A DNA stretch of 64,000 nucleotides from NCEH01 sp002257205 (GTDB taxonomy: Bacteria; Pseudomonadota; Alphaproteobacteria; Rhizobiales; Xanthobacteraceae). The position numbers and the translations under genes are program-made. Positions 16,603 through 25,692 of this stretch are shown piece by piece (position 1 is the stretch's first letter; the number at the start of each line of letters is the position of its first letter). Location: the NCBI RefSeq assembly GCF_043195105.1, contig NZ_JBAFWO010000004.1; one strand, given 5' to 3'. The notes below the pieces were generated by a model, which worked only from the letters and a program-made list of their open reading frames with translations, had not been told where the DNA came from and did not search any database.

Positions 16603-16801
16603 ATCGCGCCTCCGGATGGACTGCGCCGACCATGTCCCGCTGGTGGTTTAGGACCGGCAAACAGCGGCAATGTTCCGGTGTATGGCGAGCCTGCCTTCAC
16701 CTTTTGAGATCGCGGACTTCCCTGGCCAACCCTGGGAGCGATGCCTCCGTGCCAGATGCGGACTTTGGGAGCGCCCTTCCGATCCGGAATATGGCCGGAG
16801 G

Positions 16802-17515
16802 TCAAAGTGATGCTTTTCCGATCGAGGCGCCTCCATCCACATGCAAAGTCTGTCCGGTGATGAAGGCCGCATCGTCGGACAGAAGGAAGGCGATGGCGGC
16901 GGCGATTTCCTGCGGCGTTCCGAACCGCTTCATCGGCACGCCGGACAGGTAGCGCGCCTCGCCCGCGCTGCCCGGCGCATTGTTGGCGCGGAACAATTCG
17001 GTCTCGGTCGGCCCGGGGGCAACGGCATTGACCGTGATGCCCGAGGTCGCAAGCTCCAGGGCCCAGCTGCGGGTAAAGCTCACCAGCGCCGCCTTGGCCG
17101 CGGCGTAGGACGTGCGTTCCAGGGCACCGAGGATGGTGAGGCTGGAGATGTTGACGATGCGGCCCCAGCCGCGCGCCTTCATGCCCGGCAAGGCCGCCTG
17201 GACGGCGGCAAGCGCGGGATGGAGATTGGTCCGCAGCACCTCGTCGAGGGTGGCGGCCTCGATCGCCCCGAGCGGCTCGGCGCGCACCAGCCCGACATTG
17301 TTGACGATGCCGTCGACCGGATCGGCACGGACGATCTGCGCCAGCTGCTCGCCCGCATCCTTGGTGCTGAGATCGAGCGTGTGGAGCTCTCCGGGAAAGC
17401 CCTCACTCCGGTGTCGCGCAATGCCGATGAGGCGATGACCCTGCGCCGCGAGGCGCAGGGAGAGTGCAAGACCGATGCCCTTGCTGGCACCAGTGATGAG
17501 GAAGGTTCGTTGCAT
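16802..17515 (-). CDS. Short-chain dehydrogenase/reductase (FabG-like)
   Basis: A 237-residue classical SDR: TGASKGIG cofactor motif at the N-terminus, NNVG, the catalytic ISS followed by YAAAKAAL, and the C-terminal GQTLHVDGG. It acts as an NAD(P)H-dependent ketone or alcohol oxidoreductase of unknown substrate. I prefer the ATG at 17515, since the extra N-terminal residues from 17551 do not belong to the fold. It is the last gene of a four-gene unit (GST, enoyl-CoA hydratase, peroxiredoxin, SDR). Confidence 0.88.
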   Translation of the reverse strand: MQRTFLITGASKGIGLALSLRLAAQGHRLIGIARHRSEGFPGELHTLDLSTKDAGEQLAQIVRADPVDGIVNNVGLVRAEPLGAIEAATLDEVLRTNLHPALAAVQAALPGMKARGWGRIVNISSLTILGALERTSYAAAKAALVSFTRSWALELATSGITVNAVAPGPTETELFRANNAPGSAGEARYLSGVPMKRFGTPQEIAAAIAFLLSDDAAFITGQTLHVDGGASIGKASL

Positions 17516-17562
17516 AGGGCGGTCTCCCCCCGCCCGCATGGGACGGGGCATATCCAGGTGGA

Positions 17563-18240
17563 TCAGGCGGCGGTGGCACCCACGGCCCGGCGAAGGGCGG
17601 GCAGCATGTCCGTCGGTTCGGGCCGGCGGGTATAGTCGGGATTGACCTCGGCATAGAGGATGGTGCCGTCCCGGCCGACCACGAAGCGGGCCGGCATGGG
17701 CAGGGTCCAGCTCGGGTCGCCGTTGAAGGACGGCAGATCGTTCTTCAACGCCGCGTAGAGCTCGATCAGATAATCCGGCAGCGCGAACCGCAGACCGAAC
17801 GCCGCGGCGACCTCGTTACGAGGGTCCGACAGGATCGGGAACGACAGATTGTTCTGGCGGACCGACTTGCGGCTGTTGACCGGGTTCTGGGGCGAGATCG
17901 CAATCAGGCTCGCACCCAGCGCCTGGACCTGCGCAAGCGTCTCCTGAAGCGCTCGCAATTCCATGTTGCAATAGGGGCACCAGACGCCGCGATAGAAGGC
18001 GATGACCAGTGGCCCCCTGGCGAGAAGATCGACCGAGGACACGGCATTTCCCTCGGGGTCTGCAAGGGTGAAGGCGGGAATCGTCTCGCCGGCCTTGAGC
18101 GCGTGGCGCGCCGCGCCGGAGGCGATGAGTTCGGCGGTGGCGCGTCGCATGGTCTCGATCACCGCGGACGGTACGTTGTAGGGCGGTTTGCCCGCTTCAA
18201 AATCGGCCTTGAAGGCGTCGAGTTTCGCCTGGAGGGACAT
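17563..18240 (-). CDS. Peroxiredoxin-like (AhpC/TSA) protein
   Basis: A 225-residue thioredoxin-fold protein. Residues 80-92 read AFYRGVWCPYCN, with a CxxC pair at C88 and C91 in place of the peroxiredoxin TxxC motif, typical of the peroxiredoxin-like group. It probably reduces peroxides or acts as a thiol oxidoreductase in the cytoplasm. It sits 47 bp before the SDR and 53 bp after the enoyl-CoA hydratase, all minus strand, suggesting one operon for handling reactive or electrophilic compounds. Confidence 0.85.
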   Translation of the reverse strand: MSLQAKLDAFKADFEAGKPPYNVPSAVIETMRRATAELIASGAARHALKAGETIPAFTLADPEGNAVSSVDLLARGPLVIAFYRGVWCPYCNMELRALQETLAQVQALGASLIAISPQNPVNSRKSVRQNNLSFPILSDPRNEVAAAFGLRFALPDYLIELYAALKNDLPSFNGDPSWTLPMPARFVVGRDGTILYAEVNPDYTRRPEPTDMLPALRRAVGATAA

Positions 18241-18293
18241 GGGGTTGCTCCGTGTCGGGTGGAATGGCGTGTGGCGCAGGGGGGAAATGGCGG

Positions 18294-19061
18294 TCAGCCG
18301 GCCGCCATCGTGCGGGCGACCTCGGCGGCGCTGATGCCTTCGAGCGCCAGGCCATAGCCGGCCCCCTCGTCGATGATCCGGCGCAGCTTCTGCGTCAGCG
18401 CGATGCGGGTGTAGCTGCTGGTGAGCGGCGGCAAGGCGGCGATCCCCTCGGCGATCTCATGGGCGCGGGCGAGTAGCCTGTCGGTGGGGACGATCTCATT
18501 GACCACGCCCCACGCCTTCGCCGTCGCCGCGTCGAGCACCTGCCGGGTGAGGATGAAATAGCGACCGCGAATACTTCCGATCACTTCCGGCCAGAGCAGG
18601 TTGACACCGTCGCCCGGAACGATGCCGAAGTCGAAATGCGGCTTGTCCTGGAACACGGTTTCCGGCGTGGCGAGGATGATGTCGGTCAGCAAAGCATATT
18701 CGCTGTGCAGCAAGACGGGGCCGTTGAGGGCGGTGATCATCGGCACCTCGATATCGAGGATGTTCATGAGCACCTTCTTGCCTTCGCGATAGATCTTGTC
18801 GTAGCCGCGCGGCGAGAAGAAATCGAAGCCCTCGGGGCTGATCGCATCCATGAAGGCGTCGCCCGATCCGGTCAGGATGACCACCCGGTTGTCCGGGTCC
18901 GCGCCGATCTGGTGGAACAGCTCGACGAACTGCTCATGGGTATGGCCGTTGAAGACCAGCTTGCCGCCGTCGGTATGGAGGCGGACTTCCAGCACGCCGC
19001 TGTCCGAGCAGGTGAGCTGGGCGTTGGGGAAAGCGTCCTTGTAGGTGCTGAAGCGGGACAT
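18294..19061 (-). CDS. Enoyl-CoA hydratase/isomerase-family protein
   Basis: A 255-residue crotonase-fold protein: GGKLVFNGHTHEQF, the oxyanion-hole regions ILTGSGDAFM and ITALNGPVLLHSEYALL, and FGIVPGDGVN. The usual catalytic Glu pair is not clear, so the exact reaction (hydration, isomerisation or hydrolysis) cannot be read off. It lies in the middle of the operon that starts with the GST gene. Confidence 0.82.
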   Translation of the reverse strand: MSRFSTYKDAFPNAQLTCSDSGVLEVRLHTDGGKLVFNGHTHEQFVELFHQIGADPDNRVVILTGSGDAFMDAISPEGFDFFSPRGYDKIYREGKKVLMNILDIEVPMITALNGPVLLHSEYALLTDIILATPETVFQDKPHFDFGIVPGDGVNLLWPEVIGSIRGRYFILTRQVLDAATAKAWGVVNEIVPTDRLLARAHEIAEGIAALPPLTSSYTRIALTQKLRRIIDEGAGYGLALEGISAAEVARTMAAG

Positions 19062-19106
19062 GAGATGGCTCCTTCGTGCGTTCGCAGGGAAATGGATCGG
19101 GGAAAA

Positions 19107-19739
19107 TCAGGCCGCCGGGACGAGGGCCTCGACGCGGGCGATGGCGCGCTGCACGGCGGGCCGCGCGGCGATGGCGTCGTACCAGCGGGAGAGGTTGGGG
19201 CGGGCGTCCAGCGTCACGCCGGGAAAGGCGCGCCGCCAAAGCCAGCCGAAATGGGCGATGTCGGCGATGGTGAAATCGTCGCCGGCGGCGAAGCGCTGGG
19301 TCGCCAGCGTGGCTTCGAGAAGATCGAGGATGCGGTCCGCCTCGGCCGAGAAGCGGGCTTCGGCAATGGGCTGGGGCTCCGGCGACGAACGCTTGAAGAA
19401 GCCGGCATTGCCGAAGGCCGGGCTCAGGGCGGAGGCGTGGAAGAACAAGTGTTCGAACACGCGGGCGCGTCGGTCTGCGTCCGCCGGCAGCAGCATGCCG
19501 GTTTTTTCCGCGAGATGAACCAGGATCGCCGCGCTCTCGCTCAGAACGAATGCGGTATCGCCGTCGCGCTCGACCAGCACCGGCACCTTGCCGTTGGGGT
19601 TCAGGGCCAGGAAGGCGGCGGCCTTCTGCTCGCCGGTGCGGACGTTCACCGGCTTCAGATCATAGGTGAGGCCCATTTCCTCCAGCGCGATCGGGATCTT
19701 GACGCTGTTGGGCGTGGCGAATGCATAGACTTCGATCAT
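19107..19739 (-). CDS. Glutathione S-transferase
   Basis: A 210-residue GST of the YfcG/theta-like type: N-terminal thioredoxin domain with TPNSVKIPIALEE, the cis-Pro stretch GKVPVLVERD and the ESAAILVHLAE glutathione contact, followed by a helical C-terminal domain (FTIADIAHFGW). It conjugates or reduces small electrophiles with glutathione. First gene of the four-gene minus-strand unit; the divergent LysR 112 bp away is its probable regulator. Confidence 0.9.
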   Translation of the reverse strand: MIEVYAFATPNSVKIPIALEEMGLTYDLKPVNVRTGEQKAAAFLALNPNGKVPVLVERDGDTAFVLSESAAILVHLAEKTGMLLPADADRRARVFEHLFFHASALSPAFGNAGFFKRSSPEPQPIAEARFSAEADRILDLLEATLATQRFAAGDDFTIADIAHFGWLWRRAFPGVTLDARPNLSRWYDAIAARPAVQRAIARVEALVPAA

Positions 19740-19851
19740 GTTCAGCTCCGCGAACCGCGTCTCGGCGCGTTCGTGAGCCTGTTATGATCATTCCTAGAAA
19801 GTTGCGGCAGGCAGGATGAAGCGATAACGCTCATTCCAAAGGGGAATGAAC

Positions 19852-20730
19852 ATGGATCGCTTTCAGGCCATGCAGGCTTTCGTGACTGTGGTGGAAGCGG
19901 GCTCATTCTCGGCTGCGGCGCGGCAGATCGGCGTGGGACAGCCCGCCATCTCCAAGACGATCGCCCAGCTTGAGGAGCGCCTTCAGGTGCGCCTGCTCGC
20001 GCGCTCGACGCACAGTCTCGCGCCGACGGATGCGGGCCTGCGCTTCTACGAACGGGCGCGCGCTGCGATCCGTGAGGCGGAGGAAGCCGAATTGGAGGCG
20101 CGCGGCGCCGGCGCGGGCCTGTCGGGGCGCCTGCGCATCTCGGCGGCCACGACCTTCGCGCGCCTGCTCATCGTTCCGCGCCTGCCGGAATTCCTGGCGC
20201 GCCATCCCGACATCGAAATCGACGTGCTGCTCGATGACCGGGTCATTGATCTCGTCTCCGAAGGCGTCGATCTGGCCTTGCGGATGGGGGAATTGATCGA
20301 TTCCACCGCCATCGCCCGCCGGATCGCCCGTGGCCAGCGCTCGGTGCTCGCCACGCCCGCCTATCTCGCGCGCGCCGGCACGCCCCTGGCGCCGGCCGAT
20401 CTCGCGACCCACGAGGCGATCGTCTACAGCCAGCTCGGCGCCAGCTGGACCTTCCGCCGGAATGGCGCGCAGGCGTCCGTCGCGGTTAAGGGCCGGGTGC
20501 GCCTGAGCGCGGCGGAAGGCATCCGCGCGGCCGTGCTCGCCGACATGGGGCTGACGGTCAATTCCGACTGGATGTTCGCCCCCGAGCTTGAGAGCGGCGC
20601 GGTGCGGCGCGTGTTGGAAGACTGGGAGCTTCCGCCGGTCGATCTGTGGGCCGTGTTCCCCACCGGGCGCCTCGCCAGCGCCAAGGCGCGCGCGTTTGCC
20701 GATTATGTTGAAAGCATCTTCGCCCAGTAG
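19852..20730 (+). CDS. LysR-family transcriptional regulator
   Basis: A LysR protein of about 292 residues with N-terminal helix-turn-helix (FVTVVEAGSFSAAARQIGVGQPAISKTIAQLEERL) and an effector domain of the CrgA/DsdC-like kind (LSGRLRISAATTFARLLIVPRLPEFL). AAGGGG lies 7 nt before ATG 19852, so I prefer it over ATG 19846. Divergent from the GST operon, which it likely controls. Confidence 0.9.
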   Translation: MDRFQAMQAFVTVVEAGSFSAAARQIGVGQPAISKTIAQLEERLQVRLLARSTHSLAPTDAGLRFYERARAAIREAEEAELEARGAGAGLSGRLRISAATTFARLLIVPRLPEFLARHPDIEIDVLLDDRVIDLVSEGVDLALRMGELIDSTAIARRIARGQRSVLATPAYLARAGTPLAPADLATHEAIVYSQLGASWTFRRNGAQASVAVKGRVRLSAAEGIRAAVLADMGLTVNSDWMFAPELESGAVRRVLEDWELPPVDLWAVFPTGRLASAKARAFADYVESIFAQ

Positions 20731-20852
20731 GGTTGTTCGCGATGTACCGCGACGCGCCGATTGCGTTGAAAAAATCGGCGTTGCCGCAGGGGTGAACACC
20801 TCTGCTGCGCACCGCGGCCGTTCCACGACGTTCCGCCGCGGTCGGCGTCTGC

Positions 20853-20880
20853 TTGACAATAAGCTATATAGTGTTCAGAT
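20853..20880 (+). promoter_or_regulatory. Possible promoter of the ABC-transporter operon
   Basis: TTGACA at 20853-20858 is followed by the AT-rich AAGCTATATAGTGTTCAGAT. A good -10 at 17 bp is not evident, so the exact promoter is uncertain. It lies in the 244-bp gap before the ATPase gene; nothing else recognisable is in that gap. Confidence 0.3.
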
Positions 20881-20974
20881 TATGCTGCATCTTAAAAATA
20901 GTGCAATTCGCCGCGCATTCGTCCCCTTCGGGCGTCGTTGAAGGCGAAGCCAGAGCCGGAACAATGAGGGGCCG

Positions 20975-21793
20975 ATGAGCGCTGCTGCCACGCATCCGCA
21001 AGACCAGACCTATTCGCCCCCGCAAGCCGGGCCATTGCTGGAGGTGTCCGGGGTCACGCTCCAGTACAAGACCCGCGATCTGCTGGTCACGGCCACCCGC
21101 GACGTCAGCTTCGAAGTCTATCCGGCCGATCGTTTCGTGCTGCTCGGCCCGTCCGGTTGCGGCAAATCCAGCCTGCTGAAAGGTGTCGCCGGCTTCCTGA
21201 AACCGGTGGCGGGCTTCATGCGGCTGAACGGCCAGATGATCGCCGGCGCCGGGCCCGACCGCATGATGGTGTTCCAGGATTTCGACCAGCTGATGCCGTG
21301 GAAGACCGTGGTGGAGAATGTGATGTTCCCCATCCTGGTAAGTCGGCGCTTTCCGCGCGCCGAGGCCCGTGAGCGGGCCATGGCCAGTATTTCGAAAGTC
21401 AAGCTCGGCAAGTTCGCGGACGCCTATCCGCACATGCTTTCCGGCGGCATGAAGCAGCGCGTGGCCATCGCGCGCGCCATGGCTATGGAGCCTGCCATCC
21501 TCCTGATGGACGAGCCCTTCGCCGCCCTCGATGCCCTGACGCGTCGCCAGATGCAGGACGAACTGCTGCAGCTGTGGGACGACATCCGCTTCACCGTCCT
21601 CTTCGTCACCCACTCCATCGAGGAAGCGATCGTGGTCGGCTCGCGAATCCTGCTGCTTTCGCCTCACCCCGGCCAGGTGAAGGCGGAACTGAACGCTCAC
21701 CAGTACCGGCACGACCACCTGGGCGGGAGCGATTTCATGGCCCTGGCCCAAAAGATCAACATCATGCTTTTCGCCGAGGGTCACCATGGCTGA
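20975..21793 (+). CDS. NitT/TauT-type ABC transporter ATP-binding protein
   Basis: A 272-residue nucleotide-binding subunit of the SsuB/TauB/NrtD family: Walker A GPSGCGKSS, the Q-loop VFQDFDQLMPW, signature LSGGMKQRVAIARA, Walker B ILLMDEPFAALD and a VTHSIEEA switch. It energises import through the permease encoded next, whose ATG overlaps its end by 8 nt. The family moves sulfonates, nitrate, pyrimidines and similar small compounds; the substrate cannot be read from the sequence. Confidence 0.92.
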   Translation: MSAAATHPQDQTYSPPQAGPLLEVSGVTLQYKTRDLLVTATRDVSFEVYPADRFVLLGPSGCGKSSLLKGVAGFLKPVAGFMRLNGQMIAGAGPDRMMVFQDFDQLMPWKTVVENVMFPILVSRRFPRAEARERAMASISKVKLGKFADAYPHMLSGGMKQRVAIARAMAMEPAILLMDEPFAALDALTRRQMQDELLQLWDDIRFTVLFVTHSIEEAIVVGSRILLLSPHPGQVKAELNAHQYRHDHLGGSDFMALAQKINIMLFAEGHHG

Positions 21794-22685
21794 GATGTCC
21801 CCCCCGCAGGCCGCCCGGCTGTCTCCCCCCATCCGTCCGGAATTCGAGCGCACGGCGCCGCGCGTGAGCGATGCGGGCGAGATCGAGCGCCCGCTCTCGC
21901 TCTGGGAGCACCTCACCAACATGGAGGGGGTCCGGCGCGGGGCGATCGTCGTCGTGCTGATGGTGGCCTGGCAGGCCTACGCCGTATGGCTCGCCAACCC
22001 GCTGATGTTCCCCACGCTGACGGACACGCTGCGCGCCTTGTGGGACAGTCTCGTCCACGGCGTCCTGCTCCAGCGCATCGGGGCGACGCTCCAGGTGCTT
22101 ATGACCGGCTATGCGATCGGCATCGCCCTCGCGGCGATGCTGACGACCTTCGCCGTCTCTTCGCGGCTGGGTGCCGACCTGCTCGCGACCCTCACCGCCA
22201 TGTTCAACCCGCTGCCGGCCATCGCCCTCCTGCCGCTGGCGCTGTTGTGGTTCGGGCTCGGCGTGCCCAGCCTCGTCTTCGTCATCGTGCATTCAGTGCT
22301 CTGGGCGGTGGCCCTCAACACACTGACCGGCTTCCTCGGCGTATCCGAGACCCAGAGGCTGGCCGGCCAGAATTATGGCCTGCGTGGCGTGCGCTACGTG
22401 GCGCTGATCCTGATCCCCGCCGCCTTCCCCTCCATCCTCTCGGGGCTGAAGATCGGCTGGGCCTTCGCCTGGCGGACGCTGATCGCGGCGGAGCTGGTGT
22501 TCGGCGTGTCCTCCCGATCCGGCGGCCTCGGCTGGTTCCTGTTCGAAAAGCGCAACCAGCTGGAAACCGATCAGGTCTTCGCCGGGCTCACCTGCGTCAT
22601 CATCATCGGCCTTCTGGTGGAAGGATTGATCTTCCGCACCATCGAGGCCCGTACCATCCGCCGCTGGGGCATGAGCCGCGGCTGA
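21786..22685 (+). CDS. NitT/TauT-type ABC transporter permease
   Basis: A 299-residue inner-membrane permease of the BPD-transport family with about six membrane segments (for example GAIVVVLMVAWQAYAVWLA and ALLPLALLWFGLGVPSLVFV) and the EAA-type coupling loop near AQNYGLRGVRY. It has a soluble N-terminal tail of about 50 residues. It is translationally coupled to the ATPase gene and followed by an MBL-fold hydrolase gene. Confidence 0.9.
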   Translation: MAEMSPPQAARLSPPIRPEFERTAPRVSDAGEIERPLSLWEHLTNMEGVRRGAIVVVLMVAWQAYAVWLANPLMFPTLTDTLRALWDSLVHGVLLQRIGATLQVLMTGYAIGIALAAMLTTFAVSSRLGADLLATLTAMFNPLPAIALLPLALLWFGLGVPSLVFVIVHSVLWAVALNTLTGFLGVSETQRLAGQNYGLRGVRYVALILIPAAFPSILSGLKIGWAFAWRTLIAAELVFGVSSRSGGLGWFLFEKRNQLETDQVFAGLTCVIIIGLLVEGLIFRTIEARTIRRWGMSRG

Positions 22686-22725
22686 CCTCACCCTGCACGC
22701 ACAACCTAAGGAAACGAGCAGTCCC

Positions 22726-23610
22726 ATGCGTATTCGCCTACTCGGCACCGGCACGCCCACGCCCTCCCTGCGCCGCATGTCCTCCGGCTATGTGATCGAG
22801 ACCGGCAACGACGTGATCGTCATGGACCACGGCTTCGGCGCCCACCATCGCCTGCTGGAGCTGGGCATTCCCGCGACCCGGGTTACCCACCTCTTCTTCT
22901 CCCATCTGCACTATGACCATTGCGGCGATTATGGCCGCTTGCTCCTGACCCGCTGGGACCAGGGCGCCGACCGCATCCCGGAGCTGAAAGTCTTCGGGCC
23001 CTCCCCCATCGCCGAGATCACCGAGCGCCTGTTCGGGCTGGATGGCGTCTACAACGCGGACCTTGTGGCACGCACCTCCCACGGCTCGAGCCTCGACCTG
23101 TTCAAGGCCCGCGGTGGCACGCTCCCCCGGCCGCGGCCCGTCCCTGAAGTCACCACGCTTGCGCCCGGCGACATCATCCAGGGCGACGGCTGGACGCTGG
23201 AGACGACCCAGGTGAACCACTTCCAGCCCTTCCTAGTCACCCTCGGCTTCCGCCTGACGACGCCCGAGGGCGTCTTCGTCTATTCCGGCGACAGCGGGCC
23301 GGCGGAAAGCATGCATGTGCTGGCCAAGGACTGCGACGTGCTCGTGCACATGTGCCATTATCTTTCGGGAACGAACTACAGCCCGGATTTCTCCCACAGC
23401 TGCATGGGCCACATGGAGTTGGCGGAGCTGGCGCGCGACGCCAAGGTGAAGAATCTCGTTCTCACCCACATCACCGAGCAGTTCGACCGGCCCGGCCTCA
23501 GGGAACGGGTGGTCGCCGACATTTCGCGCATCTACGGCGGCAACATCTTCTTCGGCGAGGATCTCATGGAGATCCCGCTCAAGGGACCGCAGAACGACCG
23601 CCTGCTCTGA
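22726..23610 (+). CDS. MBL-fold metallo-hydrolase
   Basis: A 294-residue metallo-beta-lactamase-fold enzyme. The metal motif SHLHYDHCGD gives H60, H62, D64 and H65; further ligands follow in YSGDSG and LTHITEQ. It resembles the RNase Z/arylsulfatase-like branch rather than glyoxalase II. Located between the permease and substrate-binding protein genes of an importer, it probably hydrolyses the imported compound or a metabolite of it. AAGGA precedes the ATG. Substrate unknown. Confidence 0.85.
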   Translation: MRIRLLGTGTPTPSLRRMSSGYVIETGNDVIVMDHGFGAHHRLLELGIPATRVTHLFFSHLHYDHCGDYGRLLLTRWDQGADRIPELKVFGPSPIAEITERLFGLDGVYNADLVARTSHGSSLDLFKARGGTLPRPRPVPEVTTLAPGDIIQGDGWTLETTQVNHFQPFLVTLGFRLTTPEGVFVYSGDSGPAESMHVLAKDCDVLVHMCHYLSGTNYSPDFSHSCMGHMELAELARDAKVKNLVLTHITEQFDRPGLRERVVADISRIYGGNIFFGEDLMEIPLKGPQNDRLL

Positions 23611-23748
23611 CGCGATTCGGCGATCACCCGTCGAATCTGATGCACTAAGAAGCAAACGCGATTCCCGGCCCGCCGGCGTCGCGTTTCATCGATCGCAAAA
23701 CGAGACGCCGAAACGGCGCAGAACCTTCCAGACAACAAGGGGATACAT

Positions 23749-24756
23749 ATGAAATACCTTGCCCGACTGGCCGGATTGGCCGTCGCTCTTGCCGCCGTCT
23801 TCGGTCCGCACCTTGCCGAGGCGGCCGAAGTGCGCGTCGTGAGCGGCCTCGGCCTATGCTACCTGCCCATGATCATCGCCAAGGAAAGCAGGCTGATAGA
23901 AAAGCATGCGGCCGCCCTCGGCGTACCCGACGTCAAGGTCACCTACACGCGGCTGACCAGTGGCCCGGCCATCACAGATGCGCTGATCTCCGGCAATGCC
24001 GACATTGCCATGGCCGGCACGTCGGTGATGCTGAATCTGTGGGACAAGACGGTGAAGTTCGCCCCCGTGAAGGGGATGATGGCGATCTGCGATTCCCCGA
24101 TCTATTTCAACACCATCGACCCCGCAATCACGTCCATCAAGGACTTCAAGCCGAGTGACCGGATCGCCATGGCCTCCGGCAAGGGAACGCAGCATGCGCT
24201 GATCCTGGAGATGGCCACCGCCCAGGCTTTCGGCTTCGACCAGCGCAGCAAGTTCGACACGCTGGCCATTACAATGTCCCATCCCGACGGAGTCGCTGCG
24301 CTGCTTTCGGGCGGGGCAGGCGCCAAGACGCACGTGACCACAGTGCCCTTCATCCAGATGGAACTTGCCAATCCGAACGTGCGCACCATCCTCAGCTCCT
24401 ATGAAGTCACCGGCGGCCCCAACACGTTGATCACTGCTTACGCCAATGACAAGTGGCGGGCGGACAATCCCAAGCTCTATGACGCCACCTATGCGGCGCT
24501 GACCGAGGCGATGGGCCTCATCGCCGCCGACAAGACCGCGGCGGCGCAGGCGTTCAAGCGGTTCGACACCTCGAAGCTGTCGGTGGCGGAGATTGTCGCG
24601 ATCCTCAATGATTCAAATATGATGACCTTCTCGCCGACACCCCGGAAAGTGATGCTTTTCGCGGAATACATGCACAAGACCGGCCTTCTGAAGAACTCAC
24701 CTGCCTCCTGGAAAGACGTTTTCTTCAGCAACGTCCATGATCTGCCCGGCGACTGA
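23749..24756 (+). CDS. NitT/TauT-type periplasmic substrate-binding protein
   Basis: A 335-residue SsuA/THI5-like binding protein with a Sec signal peptide (about 1-25, AVFGPHLAEAAE cleavage region). The mature part begins VRVVSGLGLCYLPMIIAKE; the ALISGNADIAMAG strand is typical of NMT1/TauA proteins. It feeds the ABC transporter encoded upstream. The 138-bp gap before it holds nothing clear. The substrate cannot be predicted; the MBL hydrolase and the downstream sarcosine-oxidase-like operon are the only hints. Confidence 0.9.
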   Translation: MKYLARLAGLAVALAAVFGPHLAEAAEVRVVSGLGLCYLPMIIAKESRLIEKHAAALGVPDVKVTYTRLTSGPAITDALISGNADIAMAGTSVMLNLWDKTVKFAPVKGMMAICDSPIYFNTIDPAITSIKDFKPSDRIAMASGKGTQHALILEMATAQAFGFDQRSKFDTLAITMSHPDGVAALLSGGAGAKTHVTTVPFIQMELANPNVRTILSSYEVTGGPNTLITAYANDKWRADNPKLYDATYAALTEAMGLIAADKTAAAQAFKRFDTSKLSVAEIVAILNDSNMMTFSPTPRKVMLFAEYMHKTGLLKNSPASWKDVFFSNVHDLPGD

Positions 24757-24855
24757 CCGCTCATGGCGGGCACCGCGCACGCCAGTGTGTCGGCGCCTTG
24801 CCTCCTCGGGGGAATGTCGGTACCACCGCCCTCTCACCTGCGTTCGGAATCTCCC

Positions 24856-25689
24856 ATGACAAAGCCTCAGGTTCCGCGTGCGACGCGCGATAAGGCAGAT
24901 GCCGTGATCAGGGCTCCGGCGTCCCAGGCGGGATACGACTTCTGGCGCCGCTTTGCGCCGAAGGACCCCGGCCAGTCCCCGAAATACCTCCAGCTGAGGG
25001 ATGCAGTGCTGGCCGGGATTCGCGAGGGATTCTGGAGCCTTGGCGATCGCCTCCCGCCCGAAAAGGATCTGGCCTTGGCCACCGGACTCAGCCTCGGCAC
25101 GGTGCAGAAGGCTTATCGCGAGCTGGTGCAGGACGGGGCAGTGGATCGTCGTCAGGGGCGGGCCGGAAGCTTTGTCAATCGCGAGCCGCGCCAAGTGGAT
25201 ACGGTCTGGCACTTTCTGTTCAGCGACGAGCGGCGCGAGAACTTTTTCCCGGTCTTCCCCCAGGTGGACCGTGTCCACCGGCACAGCAACCGCGGCTCCT
25301 GGAGCATGCACCTGCAATGGGTGGAAGACGAAGTGGTAGAGATCGACCGCATCGTCGACATCGGCCACGAATTACTAGTCTACAGCCAGTTCATTATTGA
25401 TGCGCGCGTCTATGACCAGGCGCGCAAGGACAAGACGATGCCCCTCGAGGGCATTAACCTGCGGCGTGAGCTTAACCTCAATGTCCAGCGCATGACCTAC
25501 GATATCCGCATTGAGCCTCTTCCGCGGGACATTTGTTCCAAGATCGGGGTGGCGTCCAAGACGATCGGGATGGTGGTGGAGATCTTCAGCTCGGCAAGTC
25601 CGGCCAATCATGGCTCGTTTCAGCGGATCTTCATCCCGCGCACGCAGTTCTTCATGCGCATAGACAGTCAGGCGCCCCGGTCCGCGTAA
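24856..25689 (+). CDS. GntR-family regulator
   Basis: A regulator of about 277 residues. The winged helix (PKYLQLRDAVLAGIREGFWSLGDRLPPEKDLALATGLSLGTVQKAYRELV, split across residues about 42-90) is typical GntR. The C-terminal part resembles the UTRA ligand domain (IFIPRTQF near the end). It follows the binding-protein gene by 99 bp on the same strand, so it likely controls the importer in response to its substrate. Starts at 24763 and 24814 are possible; I chose 24856 because of the GntR-like start and GGAA before it. Confidence 0.8.
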   Translation: MTKPQVPRATRDKADAVIRAPASQAGYDFWRRFAPKDPGQSPKYLQLRDAVLAGIREGFWSLGDRLPPEKDLALATGLSLGTVQKAYRELVQDGAVDRRQGRAGSFVNREPRQVDTVWHFLFSDERRENFFPVFPQVDRVHRHSNRGSWSMHLQWVEDEVVEIDRIVDIGHELLVYSQFIIDARVYDQARKDKTMPLEGINLRRELNLNVQRMTYDIRIEPLPRDICSKIGVASKTIGMVVEIFSSASPANHGSFQRIFIPRTQFFMRIDSQAPRSA

Positions 25690-25692
25690 GGC

